A DNA stretch of 64,000 bases, taken from NCBI GenBank assembly GCA_963802355.1, contig CAWDIV010000021.1, forward strand, positions 248,001 through 312,000, read 5' to 3'. Made by a program: the position numbers and the translations under genes. Source of the DNA: SG8-41 sp963802355 (lineage in GTDB: Bacteria; Pseudomonadota; Gammaproteobacteria; Burkholderiales; SG8-41). Positions 1-8,693 of the stretch are shown here, one piece after another. Position 1 is the first letter of the stretch. The number at the start of each line of letters is the position of its first letter. A model generated the notes under the pieces. That model was not told where the DNA came from. It saw only the letters and a list, made by a program, of their open reading frames with translations, and did not search any database.

Positions 1-284
1 GTGACCGTCTCGCAAGCAAACCTGCCGCGACTGCCAAATCGCGCGCTGGCGGAATCGATATATTCCTGGCTGGCGTCGAATCCGAAATATTCGGTGGCAG
101 GCAGATGCTCGAGGATTTCTCCGGTTCCGCAGCCGATGTCCAGCACCCGATCATCGGCCTGCGGACGGACGTACTTGTGCACGAACTCGCGGCGGGCCCT
201 CTCCGCGCCGACCGCATGCTGAAACAGGTTGTAGACGCCGGCTGAGGACAGCACGGCCCGCAACCCTGAAGTTATCTGTCCCAT
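1..284 (-). CDS. SAM-dependent methyltransferase, N-terminal part (runs off window)
   Basis: Reading the minus strand from the ATG at 284-282 gives an uninterrupted N-terminus of about 94 residues beginning MGQITSGLRAVLSSAG. It contains VLDIGCGTGEIL at about residues 45-56, the glycine-rich SAM-binding motif I of class I methyltransferases, followed by EYFGFDASQEYI, which fits the acidic motif II. The C-terminal part lies beyond base 1. It starts just downstream of the GT2 gene and is probably the next gene of the same minus-strand operon. Substrate unknown; sugar or lipid-linked-sugar methylation is inferred from context only. Confidence 0.8.
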   Translation of the reverse strand, partial: MGQITSGLRAVLSSAGVYNLFQHAVGAERARREFVHKYVRPQADDRVLDIGCGTGEILEHLPATEYFGFDASQEYIDSASARFGSRGRFACETV

Positions 285-291
285 CGTCCGG

Positions 292-1335
292 TCACACCGA
301 CGTTCCTACCTTGTCCCGCGCTGCTCTCGCGTCAGCGATGCCCGCTTCAATCACATCGCTCGTAGCGGCTTCGACGGTATACCGCGGACGGCGGCGCGCT
401 TCATCCAGGGCCCGCCAGATGTACTCGCCCAGTATGCCCAGCATCAGCATCTGCAAACCCCCGATGACCATCACCGCGACCATCAACGACGACCAACCTT
501 CGATACGCTGCCCGGTCACGGCGTTGTAGATAACGAATCCGGCGTACATGAAGCCAGCGATTGCAGTGAAGACTCCAGTCCAGGACATGAGACGCACCGG
601 CAGATAGCTGAAGGAGGTAATGGAGTCGACCGCGAGCTTGATCTTTTGCCTGATCGTCCAACTCGAGTGGCCGTGCAATCGCGCGCCCTTCGTGTAGGCG
701 ATCGTCACCTGCCGGAACCCCATCCACGCCAGGAGAGCGAACAGGTTGACGTTGCGCTCGTCGAACTCGCGGTACGCCTCGATGACGCGCCGGTCTATCA
801 GGAAGAAGTCCGCCCCCGTCGCGGCAAGCTCGCGCATGCCAACGACGTTGCGCATGATCCAGTAGAACAGGCCGGACATCCTGACGGTCGTGGCCGTTTC
901 GCCTTCGCGCCGCCCCCGCACGGCCCACACCACCTGCGCCCCGTCCTGCCACGCCTCGAGCAGTTGCGGGATCACTTCGGGCGGATCCTGCAAGTCGGCC
1001 GCAAGCACGACCGCGCAGTCACCGGTGGCGTTTCGCAAGCCGCAGGTCACTCCGGCATGCGAGCCGAAGTTGCGCGAGAAACGCATCGCGCGCACCCGGG
1101 GATCACGGCGGCCGATCTCAGACAGCACGTCGAAGGTACGATCCGGCGAATGATCATCGATGGCTATCCATTCCCAGTCTACATCGCGGCCGTCGAGCTC
1201 CGAACACAGCCGCTCATAGAGGACCGGAAGGTTCGACTCCTCCTTGTAGGCGGGAGTGACGACCGACAGCCGAAAGCGCTGGCGCGGGGCAACGGCCGTA
1301 GCGCTCGCTGCAACGCTCGTCACGGCTTGCGGCAT
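292..1335 (-). CDS. GT2 glycosyltransferase, polyprenyl-phosphate sugar transferase type (GtrB/ArnC/DPM1-like)
   Basis: The 347-residue protein has a GT-A fold GT2 domain: SVVTPAYKEE near residue 25, the nucleotide-binding DDHSPD near 60 and the metal-binding DLQDPP near 114. Two hydrophobic C-terminal segments follow (about 250-272 and 285-308), then IWRALDEARRRPRY, typical of GtrB/ArnC enzymes that load a sugar from a nucleotide donor onto undecaprenyl phosphate on the inner face of the membrane. Its start overlaps the 3' end of the aminotransferase gene by 16 bases, so the two are probably co-transcribed. Together with the SMR-like transporter at 6422-6813 it could form an Arn-like lipid-linked sugar module (inference). 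Confidence 0.88.
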   Translation of the reverse strand: MPQAVTSVAASATAVAPRQRFRLSVVTPAYKEESNLPVLYERLCSELDGRDVDWEWIAIDDHSPDRTFDVLSEIGRRDPRVRAMRFSRNFGSHAGVTCGLRNATGDCAVVLAADLQDPPEVIPQLLEAWQDGAQVVWAVRGRREGETATTVRMSGLFYWIMRNVVGMRELAATGADFFLIDRRVIEAYREFDERNVNLFALLAWMGFRQVTIAYTKGARLHGHSSWTIRQKIKLAVDSITSFSYLPVRLMSWTGVFTAIAGFMYAGFVIYNAVTGQRIEGWSSLMVAVMVIGGLQMLMLGILGEYIWRALDEARRRPRYTVEAATSDVIEAGIADARAARDKVGTSV

Positions 1336-2462
1336 CCCTGTTTCAGCGCGGCTACCACCTGGTCCTGCTCCGCGTCGGTCATTTGGTGGTACAGGGGAAG
1401 GAGAACACAGGATTCCTGCGCACTCTCGGAATGTGGCAGAGCGTGCGGCAAGGGAAGGTCGCGGTAGGCTTCCTCGCGGTGACTACACATGATCCCGCGC
1501 CGGGTCGATACGCCTTTATCGAGCATGTGCTGCATGGCGGCGCGCTGGTCGCAGCCATCCGGCAGGCGCACACAATAGCTTTGCCAGTTGCTGCGGGCCC
1601 ACTCCGGTTCGTGCGGCAAGCCAAGTCCCGGGATTTCGCTCAGCAATCCGAAATAGCGCTGCGCCAGGAAGCGCCGGCGCGCGACGATACCAGGCAACCG
1701 CTTGAGCTGCTCGCGCCCGACCGCGGCCTGGATGTCGGTCATGCGGTAATTGTAGCCAAGGATCGGGTATGACTCGAAGATGACCTGATTGGAACCGTGG
1801 CGCACGCTGTCGGGCACATCCATCGCGTGCTGGCGCAGCAGGCGGAAGCGCCGATCCCATTCGGAATTGGCGGTGGTGAGCATGCCGCCATCGCCGGTGC
1901 TCATCACTTTACGCGGATGGAAGGAAAAGCACGCGATATCGGCGTGCGGCCTGCCGATTTTCTCCCAGCGGCCCTGCCAGCGGATCTCGCTGCCGATCGC
2001 GCAGGCTGCATCCTCGACCACCGCCACGCCGCGGCGCCGCCCTATTTCGACGATAGCCGCCAGGTCGCACGGCATCCCGATCTGGTCCACGCAGAGGATC
2101 GCCCGCGTCCGCGGGGTAATGGCGCCTTCGACGAGCGGGGGATCGATGTTGTAGGTAGCCGGATCGATGTCCACGAACACCGGCGTGGCGCCGCAATAGC
2201 GCACTGCGTTCGCAGTTGCGATAAAGGAATGGCTTACCGTGACAACCTCGTCGCCGGTGCTCACGCCGACCGCAAGCAGCGCCATGTGCAGCGCAACGGT
2301 GCAGTTCGCGACTGCGCAAGCGTGCGGCGCGCCGGCCATGGCGGCGAACTCGCCCTCGAACGCGGCGACCTCCGGCCCCTGCGTCACCCAGCCGCTGAGG
2401 ATCACGCGGCGGGCGGCATCCGCTTCAGCCTCGTCCATCACCGGCTTCATGATCGGTATCAT
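1320..2462 (-). CDS. DegT/DnrJ/EryC1/StrS family PLP-dependent sugar aminotransferase
   Basis: The 380-residue protein matches the sugar aminotransferase fold over its full length. PLP Lys185 lies in FSFHPRKVMSTGDGG, the VVEDAACAIG motif is near residue 150, and GYNYRMTDIQAAVG is near 245. The family transaminates keto sugars attached to UDP, dTDP, CDP or GDP; the substrate cannot be read here. The start overlaps the upstream epimerase stop by 4 bases (ATGA type), indicating translational coupling. It is one of two DegT enzymes in this operon and differs clearly from the one at 4298-5402, so two different amination steps are plausible. Confidence 0.9.
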   Translation of the reverse strand: MIPIMKPVMDEAEADAARRVILSGWVTQGPEVAAFEGEFAAMAGAPHACAVANCTVALHMALLAVGVSTGDEVVTVSHSFIATANAVRYCGATPVFVDIDPATYNIDPPLVEGAITPRTRAILCVDQIGMPCDLAAIVEIGRRRGVAVVEDAACAIGSEIRWQGRWEKIGRPHADIACFSFHPRKVMSTGDGGMLTTANSEWDRRFRLLRQHAMDVPDSVRHGSNQVIFESYPILGYNYRMTDIQAAVGREQLKRLPGIVARRRFLAQRYFGLLSEIPGLGLPHEPEWARSNWQSYCVRLPDGCDQRAAMQHMLDKGVSTRRGIMCSHREEAYRDLPLPHALPHSESAQESCVLLPLYHQMTDAEQDQVVAALKQGCRKP

Positions 2463-3490
2463 CTCGCTTCTCCCGAGGCGGCGCGCCCCGGTTTCCCTTC
2501 CCAGTTGTGGACGACTTCCGCCTCGAGCAACTTCTCAGCGGACAACCCGCTGGCGAGGTACCAGTCCTTCAGTCGCTCTAGGCCCTCGCGCAATCCGACG
2601 CGGGGTGCGAACGCGAGCACCTTTTGCGCACGGCTGCTGTCGGCAAACAGCCGCAGCACGTCGCCGGGACGCGGCCGGTCGTGCACGATTTTAGCGCCCG
2701 GGGCGCCGACTACCTCCACCACCCGCTGTGCAAGCTCGTTGATCGTAATCTCGCGTCCGTTGCCCAGATTGATCGTCTGACCGACTGCGGCATCGGTCGT
2801 GTCGCAGCTCAATATGCCCCGGGCGGTGTCCTCGACAAACGTAAAGTCGCGGGTCTGGGTGCCGTCGCCGAAGACCATCAGCGGTTGCCCCGTCATAGCG
2901 CGCAACAGAAACTTTGGAATCACCTCGCCGCTGTCCCCCTCGTGATGGCTGCGGGGGCCGTAGGCGTTAAACGGGCGCACCACCACAGTCGGGTAGCCGT
3001 AGGTGCTGTAGAACGCCCGCGCGTAGCATTCCCCAGCCAGTTTCGCGGCTCCGTAAACGGTCATCGGAAACGTCGGATGCTCCTCGGTCATGGGCGCCCA
3101 GCGGGCGGTACCGTAGACCTCCGAGCTGGAGACGTAGACGAAACGCTTGACACGGGCGTCGCGCGCCGCGATCAGCAGCTTGAGCGTCGCTTCGGCGTTG
3201 ACTTCATGGCTTTCCATCGGCGAATGGATCGAGTGGCGCACGCCCATGCACGCCAGGTGGAAAATAACGTCGACGTCCCGCACCAGGCCCGCCATGCGAT
3301 CCGCGTCACGAATGTCCCCTTCCACGAGTTGCACGCGGTCGCTGAGCACCCCGTCGAGATTCTCACGCTTGCCGTTCACCAGATTGTCCACGACGACAAC
3401 GCTCGCCTGCCGTGCGGCGAGTTGGCGCGTCACTTCTGAGCCGATAAAGCCGGCGCCGCCCGTGACGAGAAAACGCGCGCCGTGGGTCAC
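2459..3490 (-). CDS. NAD-dependent epimerase/dehydratase (extended SDR), nucleotide-sugar type
   Basis: The 343-residue protein has the Rossmann motif GGAGFIGS at residues 11-18, the SSSEVYG serine motif near 121-127 and the catalytic pair Tyr146-Lys150 (YGAAK). RPFNAYGPR near 172 is typical of UDP-glucose 4-epimerase / dTDP-glucose 4,6-dehydratase-like enzymes. It is flanked by an aminotransferase (4-base overlap) and a methyltransferase (about 4 bases upstream), so it acts on a nucleotide sugar of this pathway. Whether it is a C4 epimerase, a decarboxylase or a 4,6-dehydratase cannot be decided by eye. Confidence 0.88.
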   Translation of the reverse strand: MTHGARFLVTGGAGFIGSEVTRQLAARQASVVVVDNLVNGKRENLDGVLSDRVQLVEGDIRDADRMAGLVRDVDVIFHLACMGVRHSIHSPMESHEVNAEATLKLLIAARDARVKRFVYVSSSEVYGTARWAPMTEEHPTFPMTVYGAAKLAGECYARAFYSTYGYPTVVVRPFNAYGPRSHHEGDSGEVIPKFLLRAMTGQPLMVFGDGTQTRDFTFVEDTARGILSCDTTDAAVGQTINLGNGREITINELAQRVVEVVGAPGAKIVHDRPRPGDVLRLFADSSRAQKVLAFAPRVGLREGLERLKDWYLASGLSAEKLLEAEVVHNWEGKPGRAASGEAR

Positions 3491-3494
3491 GCAA

Positions 3495-4274
3495 TCATCC
3501 GAGACGCCTCAAGACAGCGCTGAATTCGCGCCCCAAGGCGTCACAACCGTCGAGCATTGCAGAAACCTGCGCGGCGACCTGATTGATTCGCGCGTCGTAT
3601 TGGGGCTCGGCAGGACTTACCAGCAACGGATGCACTACGCGCGATATGAGATCGTAGACCCCGGTGCGCCGCACCTTGACGATCTCGAATGTCTTCTTCA
3701 CGAACGGCCACAGCTTGTCCTCGTCGAAGTCGAGGTTATAGCTGACCGGCGGCATCACACTCAGTCCGATCTCTTTCCGAATGCGGTTCAACCCCTCACG
3801 ACCCTGCCGCGTCCCCTCCTGGAAGAAGAACAGTCCACCGGGCTTAATGACGCGGGCGATGTTCGCAATCGCCTGCTGCTGGGCTTCCCAGGATGTCAGG
3901 TTGATTAGGCAGCGCTGGCAGATGGCCACGTCGAAGTCATTCTCGGGCAAATCGAGCTTGAGCACGTCCTGCACCTGAAACTTCAGGTTCGCGATTCCGC
4001 CCAGCTCCTTGCTCGCACGATCGATCATCGAGCTCGAATAGTCGATGCCCAGGACGTAGCCGGAATGCTTCGCAAAAAGCCGTGTCGAGTAGCCATTGCC
4101 GCAACCGACGTCCAGGATGCGCCCGCCTTTCGGCAAGTCCTGCAGGATCAACTCGTTTTCCAGCACTCGCTGGTTGCGGTCACGGTGAGTGACCAGATCT
4201 ACATCCGCGGCCGCATCCTGGGCGCGGCCTTCCCAGTACGCCTTGATTGGTGCTACTAAGTCATCGCTTTTCAT
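3495..4274 (-). CDS. Class I SAM-dependent methyltransferase
   Basis: The 259-residue protein has a clear SAM-binding core: ILDVGCGNGYSTRLF near residues 53-67, VLGIDYSSSMIDRA near 73-86 and a later VIKPGGLFFFQEGT strand. The N-terminus reads MKSDDLVAPIKAYWEGRAQD, a form common in small sugar-cluster methyltransferases. It sits between the two aminotransferase segments of the minus-strand operon. Expected role is O- or N-methylation of a sugar or glycan intermediate; substrate unknown. No frameshift is apparent. Confidence 0.85.
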   Translation of the reverse strand: MKSDDLVAPIKAYWEGRAQDAAADVDLVTHRDRNQRVLENELILQDLPKGGRILDVGCGNGYSTRLFAKHSGYVLGIDYSSSMIDRASKELGGIANLKFQVQDVLKLDLPENDFDVAICQRCLINLTSWEAQQQAIANIARVIKPGGLFFFQEGTRQGREGLNRIRKEIGLSVMPPVSYNLDFDEDKLWPFVKKTFEIVKVRRTGVYDLISRVVHPLLVSPAEPQYDARINQVAAQVSAMLDGCDALGREFSAVLRRLG

Positions 4275-4297
4275 CCAAATGTTCCTTGTTCACTTTC

Positions 4298-5402
4298 TCA
4301 GCCGGAGGTTGCCAATTTCCGAACGACCACGCTGACATCGGTGACCTGTCGCTCGGAAAGCTCAGCGTACATCGGCAGCGACATCACTTCGGTCGCTGCC
4401 TGTTCGGAGTGAGGAAAATCACCCGCCTTGTAACCGAGGTCGGAGTAAGCGGGAAGCAGGTGCACGGGAAACGGGTAATGTATCCCGGTGTGTATGCCCT
4501 GCGCCTGAAGCGCATCCATCCACTCCTGGCGCTGCTTCGTGCGGATCGCGTAGATGTGGTAGACGTGGCGCGCGCCCGGCATTGCCTGCGGCGTCGGCAC
4601 GCCGCTACCGGCGAGCAGCTTTTCGTAGAGCGCCGCGTGAGAGCGGCGCGCCTCCGTCCACGCCTCGATATAGCGCATCTTGACTCTCAGCACGGCGCCC
4701 TGGATCCCTTCCATCCTGAAGTTATATCCCTTGAGGACATGCTGGTATCTCGTCTCGGCGCCCCAATCGCGCAGCATGCGGATCGTGCGCGCGTAGTCCG
4801 CGTTGTCGGTCACCACCATGCCGCCTTCGCCGTAAGCGCCCAGGTTCTTGCCGGGATAGAAGCTGAAGCAACCCATGTCTCCCAGGCTGCCCGCGCGGCG
4901 TCCCTTGTACTCGGCGCCGTGCGACTGGCAAGCGTCCTCGATCACGAGCAGTTTGTGCCGGCGCGCGAGGTCGCGTATCGGATCCATGTCCGCCGGCTGG
5001 CCGTAGAGATGGATCGGCAGGATCGCCTTTGTGCGCTGCGTAATCGCGGCCTCGATGCGGTTCGGGTCCATGTTGAAGTAGCGCGGATCGATGTCGACCA
5101 GCACCGGCCTGGCGCCGCAATAGTGGACGGCCGCCACGGAAGCGACAAAAGTGAAAGGGACGGTGATGACTTCGTCGCCCGGACCGATGCCGGCCGCGAG
5201 CAGCGAAAGGTGCAGGGCGCTGGTTCCGGTATTGACCGCGACGGCGTGGCGAGTGCGGCAATATTCCGCAAATTCCTTCTCGAAGGCCGCCACTTCGCTG
5301 CCCAGCGTGAACTGGCAGGTTTCCAGCACGCCCGCGATGGCGGCATTAACTTCGGATTTGATGCTTGCATACTGCGCTTTCAAGATCGACGAACGGAATC
5401 AA
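4298..5402 (-). CDS. DegT family sugar aminotransferase (3-keto-sugar type), 5' frameshift
   Basis: From the ATG at 5383 there is an intact 361-residue DegT enzyme with PLP Lys179 in FYPGKNLGAYGEGG, EDACQSHGA near 150 and GYNFRMEGIQGAV near 220. The family N-terminus IPFVDL is encoded just upstream in another frame from a TTG at 5402, which overlaps the previous stop. Removing one T near 5384-5388 joins the frames as IPFVDLKAQYASIK. The true start is therefore probably TTG 5402 with a one-base insertion in this sequence. Adjacent Gfo/Idh and N-acetyltransferase genes make the oxidise-transaminate-acetylate sequence for a 3-acetamido sugar likely (inference from WbpB/E/D-type pathways). Confidence 0.85.
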
Positions 5403-6425
5403 GCTGCCTTCTCCCGGCGTTGTATGTAAACCGTCTCTCCCTTGCCACGCATCGAACTGGTTGCCGCTTCGATCAGCTCGACGATCCTCAGCCCGAGCTG
5501 TCCGTCCGTGATCGGTGATTGCCCGGTTTCCACGCACTTCACGAAATGCTCACCTTCTATCCGCAGGGCCTCGGTCATGTCGAGCTTGGGCGCCCACATG
5601 TCGCCCGTGCGATAACCGACCCGCATCTGGTAGATCTGCTGGGGATCGTTGGTGAAGCTGACACCGGAGTCGTAGACCTTCACTTTCTCGCGACGCCTGC
5701 ATGTCGTCGTAAACGATCATCTTCTTGCTGCCCCCGACGAGGATCTGACGCACCTTCACTGGCGCCATCCAGTTCACGTTGGCGTGTGCGATCGTTCCCG
5801 AATCGTAGAAAAGCGTGATGTACGCGAGATTTTCCGGAGTACCCGGGAAGTGCGTGAGGCCGCTGGCCGACACCGCCGTCGGATGCTCGTCGAGGAGGTA
5901 GTCGAGGATGGCGAAATCGTGCACCGCGAGATCCGAAATCACGTTTACGTCGCGCTGAAACAGTCCGAGGTTGACGCGGATCGAATCGTAATAGTAGATC
6001 TTGCCGAGGTCTGCGCCGTGGATGATTTCTCCCATCTTGCGCACGGCGCCGGTGTAAATGAACGTGTGGTCAACGATCAGCACCAGCTTGCGTTTGTCCG
6101 CCTCGTCGACCAGTTTGCGCGCCTGAAGAGACGTCTCGGTCATCGGCTTTTCGACCCACACGTGCTTGCCGGCCTTGAGCGCGGCCATCGCCAGCTCGAA
6201 GTGGGTGCCGACGGGAGTAGCGATCGCGACGGCATCGATCCCGGGATCCTTGATCAACTCCATGAAATCCGATGTGACGCGCACGGCCGGGTAGCGGCGT
6301 TGCACGGTCGCGAGCTTTCCTGAGTCCAGATCGGCGACCATGCGTACGGCCGCGCCCGGGACTTCGGCGAAATTCCGGACGAGGTTCGGTCCCCAGTAGC
6401 CGTAGCCGATGACACCGATGTTCAT
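5399..6425 (-). CDS. Gfo/Idh/MocA family NAD(P)-dependent sugar dehydrogenase, one frameshift
   Basis: The N-terminal 240 or so residues start MNIGVIGYGYWGPNLVRNF (dinucleotide-binding GYGYWG) and contain the family Lys93 in VEKPM. They lead through KKMIVYDDMQAS and then leave frame near 5690. The continuation is in another frame (KVYDSGVSFTNDPQQIY to the end); deleting one C restores QASEKVKVYDSG. It probably oxidises a nucleotide-sugar hydroxyl before transamination. It does not carry the GAAGYIAPRH signature I know from WbpB/WlbA, so it is at best an analogue. Genes on both sides overlap it by a few bases. Confidence 0.85.
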
Positions 6426-6813
6426 AAGGTGGTCCCCTTTTCCAGGGATACAAGCAAAATCCCTGCCAGAATCACCGCCAACCCGACTACTTTGCGCACC
6501 GAGACCGGCTCGTTCAAAAACGCCGCGGCACCACTGGTGAGGAAGATGAACGTCAATCCAACCAGTAACGGGTAAGCGATGCTCAGCGGTTCCGACGCAA
6601 TAGTGCGAAACCAGGCGACATTTGCCAGCACAAAAGCGAGAAATCCGCTGACAAAAACCGGGTGGATAAACAATCGCAATAGCGCCGCCACCAGTTCCTG
6701 CAGCGTCGCAGGGGTGAACCCACCGGCGGCGTCGATGCCTGCGCGCATCATCAAGTTGGCGACGGCCGATAAACAGCGGTAACCAGCACGAAGACCAGCC
6801 CGTAAGCAGACAT
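6422..6813 (-). CDS. Small EamA/SMR-like membrane transporter (ArnE/F-like), one frameshift
   Basis: The reconstructed protein of about 130 residues starts MSAYGLVFVLVTAV at the ATG at 6813-6811, continues SAVANLMMRAGIDAAGG and ends in hydrophobic segments rich in Val, Leu and Ile with VRKVVGLAVILAGILLVS. Four transmembrane segments and this size match small multidrug-resistance-like carriers and the ArnE/ArnF subunits proposed to flip aminoarabinose-phosphoundecaprenol. The frame breaks near 6770 in a short T run; adding one T gives AVLSAVAN. The position inside an operon with a GtrB/ArnC-like GT2 suggests a lipid-linked sugar flippase (inference). Confidence 0.72.
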
Positions 6814-6815
6814 CG

Positions 6816-7301
6816 CTATTTTTCCTTTTCCTTGCGCGCACCACCAATGACCCGCGCGGGCACGCCGATCACTAGCGTATGAGGCGGTACGTCCCTGGTA
6901 ACGACGGCGCCGGCGCCCACCAGGGCGCCCTCGCCGATCGTCAGACCCGACATGATCGTCGCGCCGGAACCGACCGAGGCGCTGCACTTGACGAGAGTCG
7001 CCTCGACGTTCCAGTCAGCCTCGGTCTGCAGGCTTCCGTCCGGATTGGTGGCGCGCGGATGGCGGTCGTTGATGAACATCACGCCGTGACCGATGAACAC
7101 CTCGTCCTCGATGGTCACGCCCTCGCAGATGAAACTGTGCGAGGAGATCTTACAGCGGGCGCCGATGGAGGCGTTCTTCTGAATCTCGACGAAGGCGCCG
7201 ATCCTGGTGTCGTCTCCTATCGAGCAACCGTAGAGGTTGACGAGGTCGGGCTGAAAGATTTTTACGTTTTTTCCGAGGCGGACGCTGTCGGCAACTGGCA
7301 T
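6816..7301 (-). CDS. Left-handed beta-helix N-acetyltransferase (WxcM/WbpD-like)
   Basis: The 161-residue protein is built of hexapeptide repeats (LYGCSI-GDDTRI-GAFVEI, and later VGSGAT-IMSGLT-IGEGAL-VGAGAV), followed by the family ending VIGVPARVIGG. A central insertion HGVMFINDRHPRAT resembles the loop of WbpD/WlbB/FdtC acetyltransferases, which N-acetylate a 3-amino group on a UDP- or dTDP-sugar using acetyl-CoA. It is the first gene of the minus-strand operon and lies directly before the transporter, dehydrogenase and aminotransferase genes, consistent with a 3-acetamido-3-deoxy sugar pathway. Confidence 0.85.
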   Translation of the reverse strand: MPVADSVRLGKNVKIFQPDLVNLYGCSIGDDTRIGAFVEIQKNASIGARCKISSHSFICEGVTIEDEVFIGHGVMFINDRHPRATNPDGSLQTEADWNVEATLVKCSASVGSGATIMSGLTIGEGALVGAGAVVTRDVPPHTLVIGVPARVIGGARKEKEK

Positions 7302-7413
7302 GTGTACTCAATGGCGATTCAAAAACACGGACCACGATGTCGCTAGCATAATCATAGTACTGGCAATAACGGATTCGCGCCGGAATCTTACCGAGCGATG
7401 GCGTGGCGCACAT

Positions 7414-7442
7414 ATTATGACCGATGTCATGTGTAATTGTAA
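7414..7442 (-). promoter_or_regulatory. Putative sigma-70-type promoter of the 7301-1 operon
   Basis: On the minus strand TTACAA (7442-7437) is separated by 17 bases from CATAAT (7419-7414), an acceptable -35/-10 pair about 110 bases upstream of the acetyltransferase start. The surrounding 7302-7547 region is the divergent intergenic space between the minus-strand sugar operon and the plus-strand membrane-protein gene and is locally AT-richer. Prediction by eye only. Confidence 0.35.
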
Positions 7443-7547
7443 TAGTTGCCGCGCAAGGCGCGAGATTGGCACACAAGACGCGAGGAAGTTATTCTGATAA
7501 CGTCGCGATCGTTGACAGACCCGCCCGCGGGCGGAGGAGAATCTTCA

Positions 7548-8582
7548 GTGCACACCATCGGGCCAGACCGGCTCGTCATACTGGTCCTGGTATTGGTTAT
7601 CGGTTCGATCACGATCGGGCTGCAATCGTGGGTTGGCCAGGCCACGATATATGCGAAAGAGCTGGAACAGAAAAGGGAGGCGCTGCACCACGCCATTCTG
7701 ACGAACAAGGCGCCGGCCGGAAAAAGCTGGGACGCTTCAGGCGCTGCGAGCCTGAACCTTCGCGTCGGGGCGGTTTACTTGGCCGAAGGTATTCGGAAAA
7801 TCACGGGCCTGACACTGAGCAAGGTTTACCAGCTTCTGGATACCGTTTTCCTTTTCACCGGCCTGGTAGCGTTGTTTTTCTACCTGCGGAAGTGGCTACC
7901 GGATACCTACTGTCTTATCGGAGTACTTTACTTCTGTTCCATCCTGCCGCTTACTTACTTTTTCCATTACTTCCATCCATGGGACAGAATCCAGCTCGCC
8001 GTGTGGATCTTGTTGCTGTACCTGCTGCGGGAAAGACGGCTCATACTGCTGGGCATATGCCTTGCCGCAAGCATGCTGGTCAAGTTCGATGCCATCGTAG
8101 TGCCGGGGTTGTATTTCCTCACGCACATATCACGCGACCGCTGGCAGCGGGTCACGCTGGAATCCGTCGGGTTGGCCGTACTTGCCGTCGGCGTTTTCAA
8201 CGGCCTGACCTGGCTGTTTCCATCGCCGGTCGATTCGGACCACTTGACCTCGCGCGGAGGACTGGACGTCATGAGACACAACATCGAGACTCTCAGGAAC
8301 CTGACGCTCGCCTACCCGCCGCTTCTGTTCCACGGCGTTCTGTTCCTGCTGTCGGTGATCGGGCTACGTTCGCGGGAGCGGTTCGTATGGGTATCCGTGG
8401 TATTTGCCGCCGGGTTGATGCTTCTCTTCCTGTTTACCGCAAGGCTGGAAGAGGTTCGAATGCAGACCATGCTCACCCTGCTCTTGTTGCCGGCGGCTCT
8501 GTTGTCATTGCGCGACTTGCTGGAGCGGCGGAACCGCCAGCCGCAGATAGACCCGGCAGTCCCGCCCCAGGCGCAACCATGA
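7548..8582 (+). CDS. Polytopic membrane protein, possible GT-C type glycosyltransferase
   Basis: I place the start at GTG 7548 because GGAGGAG lies about 9 bases upstream; the frame stays open upstream to 7446. The 344-residue product has an N-terminal membrane anchor (about residues 7-22), a periplasmic stretch with SWDASGAASLNLRVG, and then about eight hydrophobic segments. An early periplasmic loop followed by many membrane helices resembles GT-C enzymes that use polyprenyl-phosphate sugars, but no decisive family motif is visible. It could instead be a structural polysaccharide-export membrane protein. It begins a plus-strand run divergent from the amino-sugar operon. Confidence 0.6.
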   Translation: MHTIGPDRLVILVLVLVIGSITIGLQSWVGQATIYAKELEQKREALHHAILTNKAPAGKSWDASGAASLNLRVGAVYLAEGIRKITGLTLSKVYQLLDTVFLFTGLVALFFYLRKWLPDTYCLIGVLYFCSILPLTYFFHYFHPWDRIQLAVWILLLYLLRERRLILLGICLAASMLVKFDAIVVPGLYFLTHISRDRWQRVTLESVGLAVLAVGVFNGLTWLFPSPVDSDHLTSRGGLDVMRHNIETLRNLTLAYPPLLFHGVLFLLSVIGLRSRERFVWVSVVFAAGLMLLFLFTARLEEVRMQTMLTLLLLPAALLSLRDLLERRNRQPQIDPAVPPQAQP

Positions 8583-8693
8583 GTCTTCGGATTCTATAAG
8601 CGAGCGACGCAGGCGCTGCGCCGATGACGGGTATCTCAAAGTCATCGTCAGTTTGCGCTTTCCAATGCCCTATCGCAGTGGTTTGCAGAAATC

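Noticed and set aside
1..222. 73-residue open frame on the plus strand
   Set aside because: It lies antisense to a clear methyltransferase N-terminus with SAM motif I on the minus strand.
646..1467. 273-residue plus-strand open frame
   Set aside because: Antisense to the GT2 and DegT genes; low-complexity Arg/His/Ala-rich sequence typical of GC-rich shadow frames.
2624..3439. 271-residue plus-strand open frame
   Set aside because: Antisense to the intact epimerase at 2459-3490, with no domain features.
5399..7301. Naming the dehydrogenase, aminotransferase and acetyltransferase wbpB, wbpE and wbpD
   Set aside because: The order and chemistry fit, but the dehydrogenase N-terminus (GVIGYGYWGPN) is not the WbpB/WlbA type, and UDP-GlcNAc 6-dehydrogenase and WbpI are absent.
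7471..7486. TGGCACACAAGACGCG as a plus-strand sigma-54 site before the 7548 gene
   Set aside because: It has a good -24 TGGCAC but no TTGC at the required distance.
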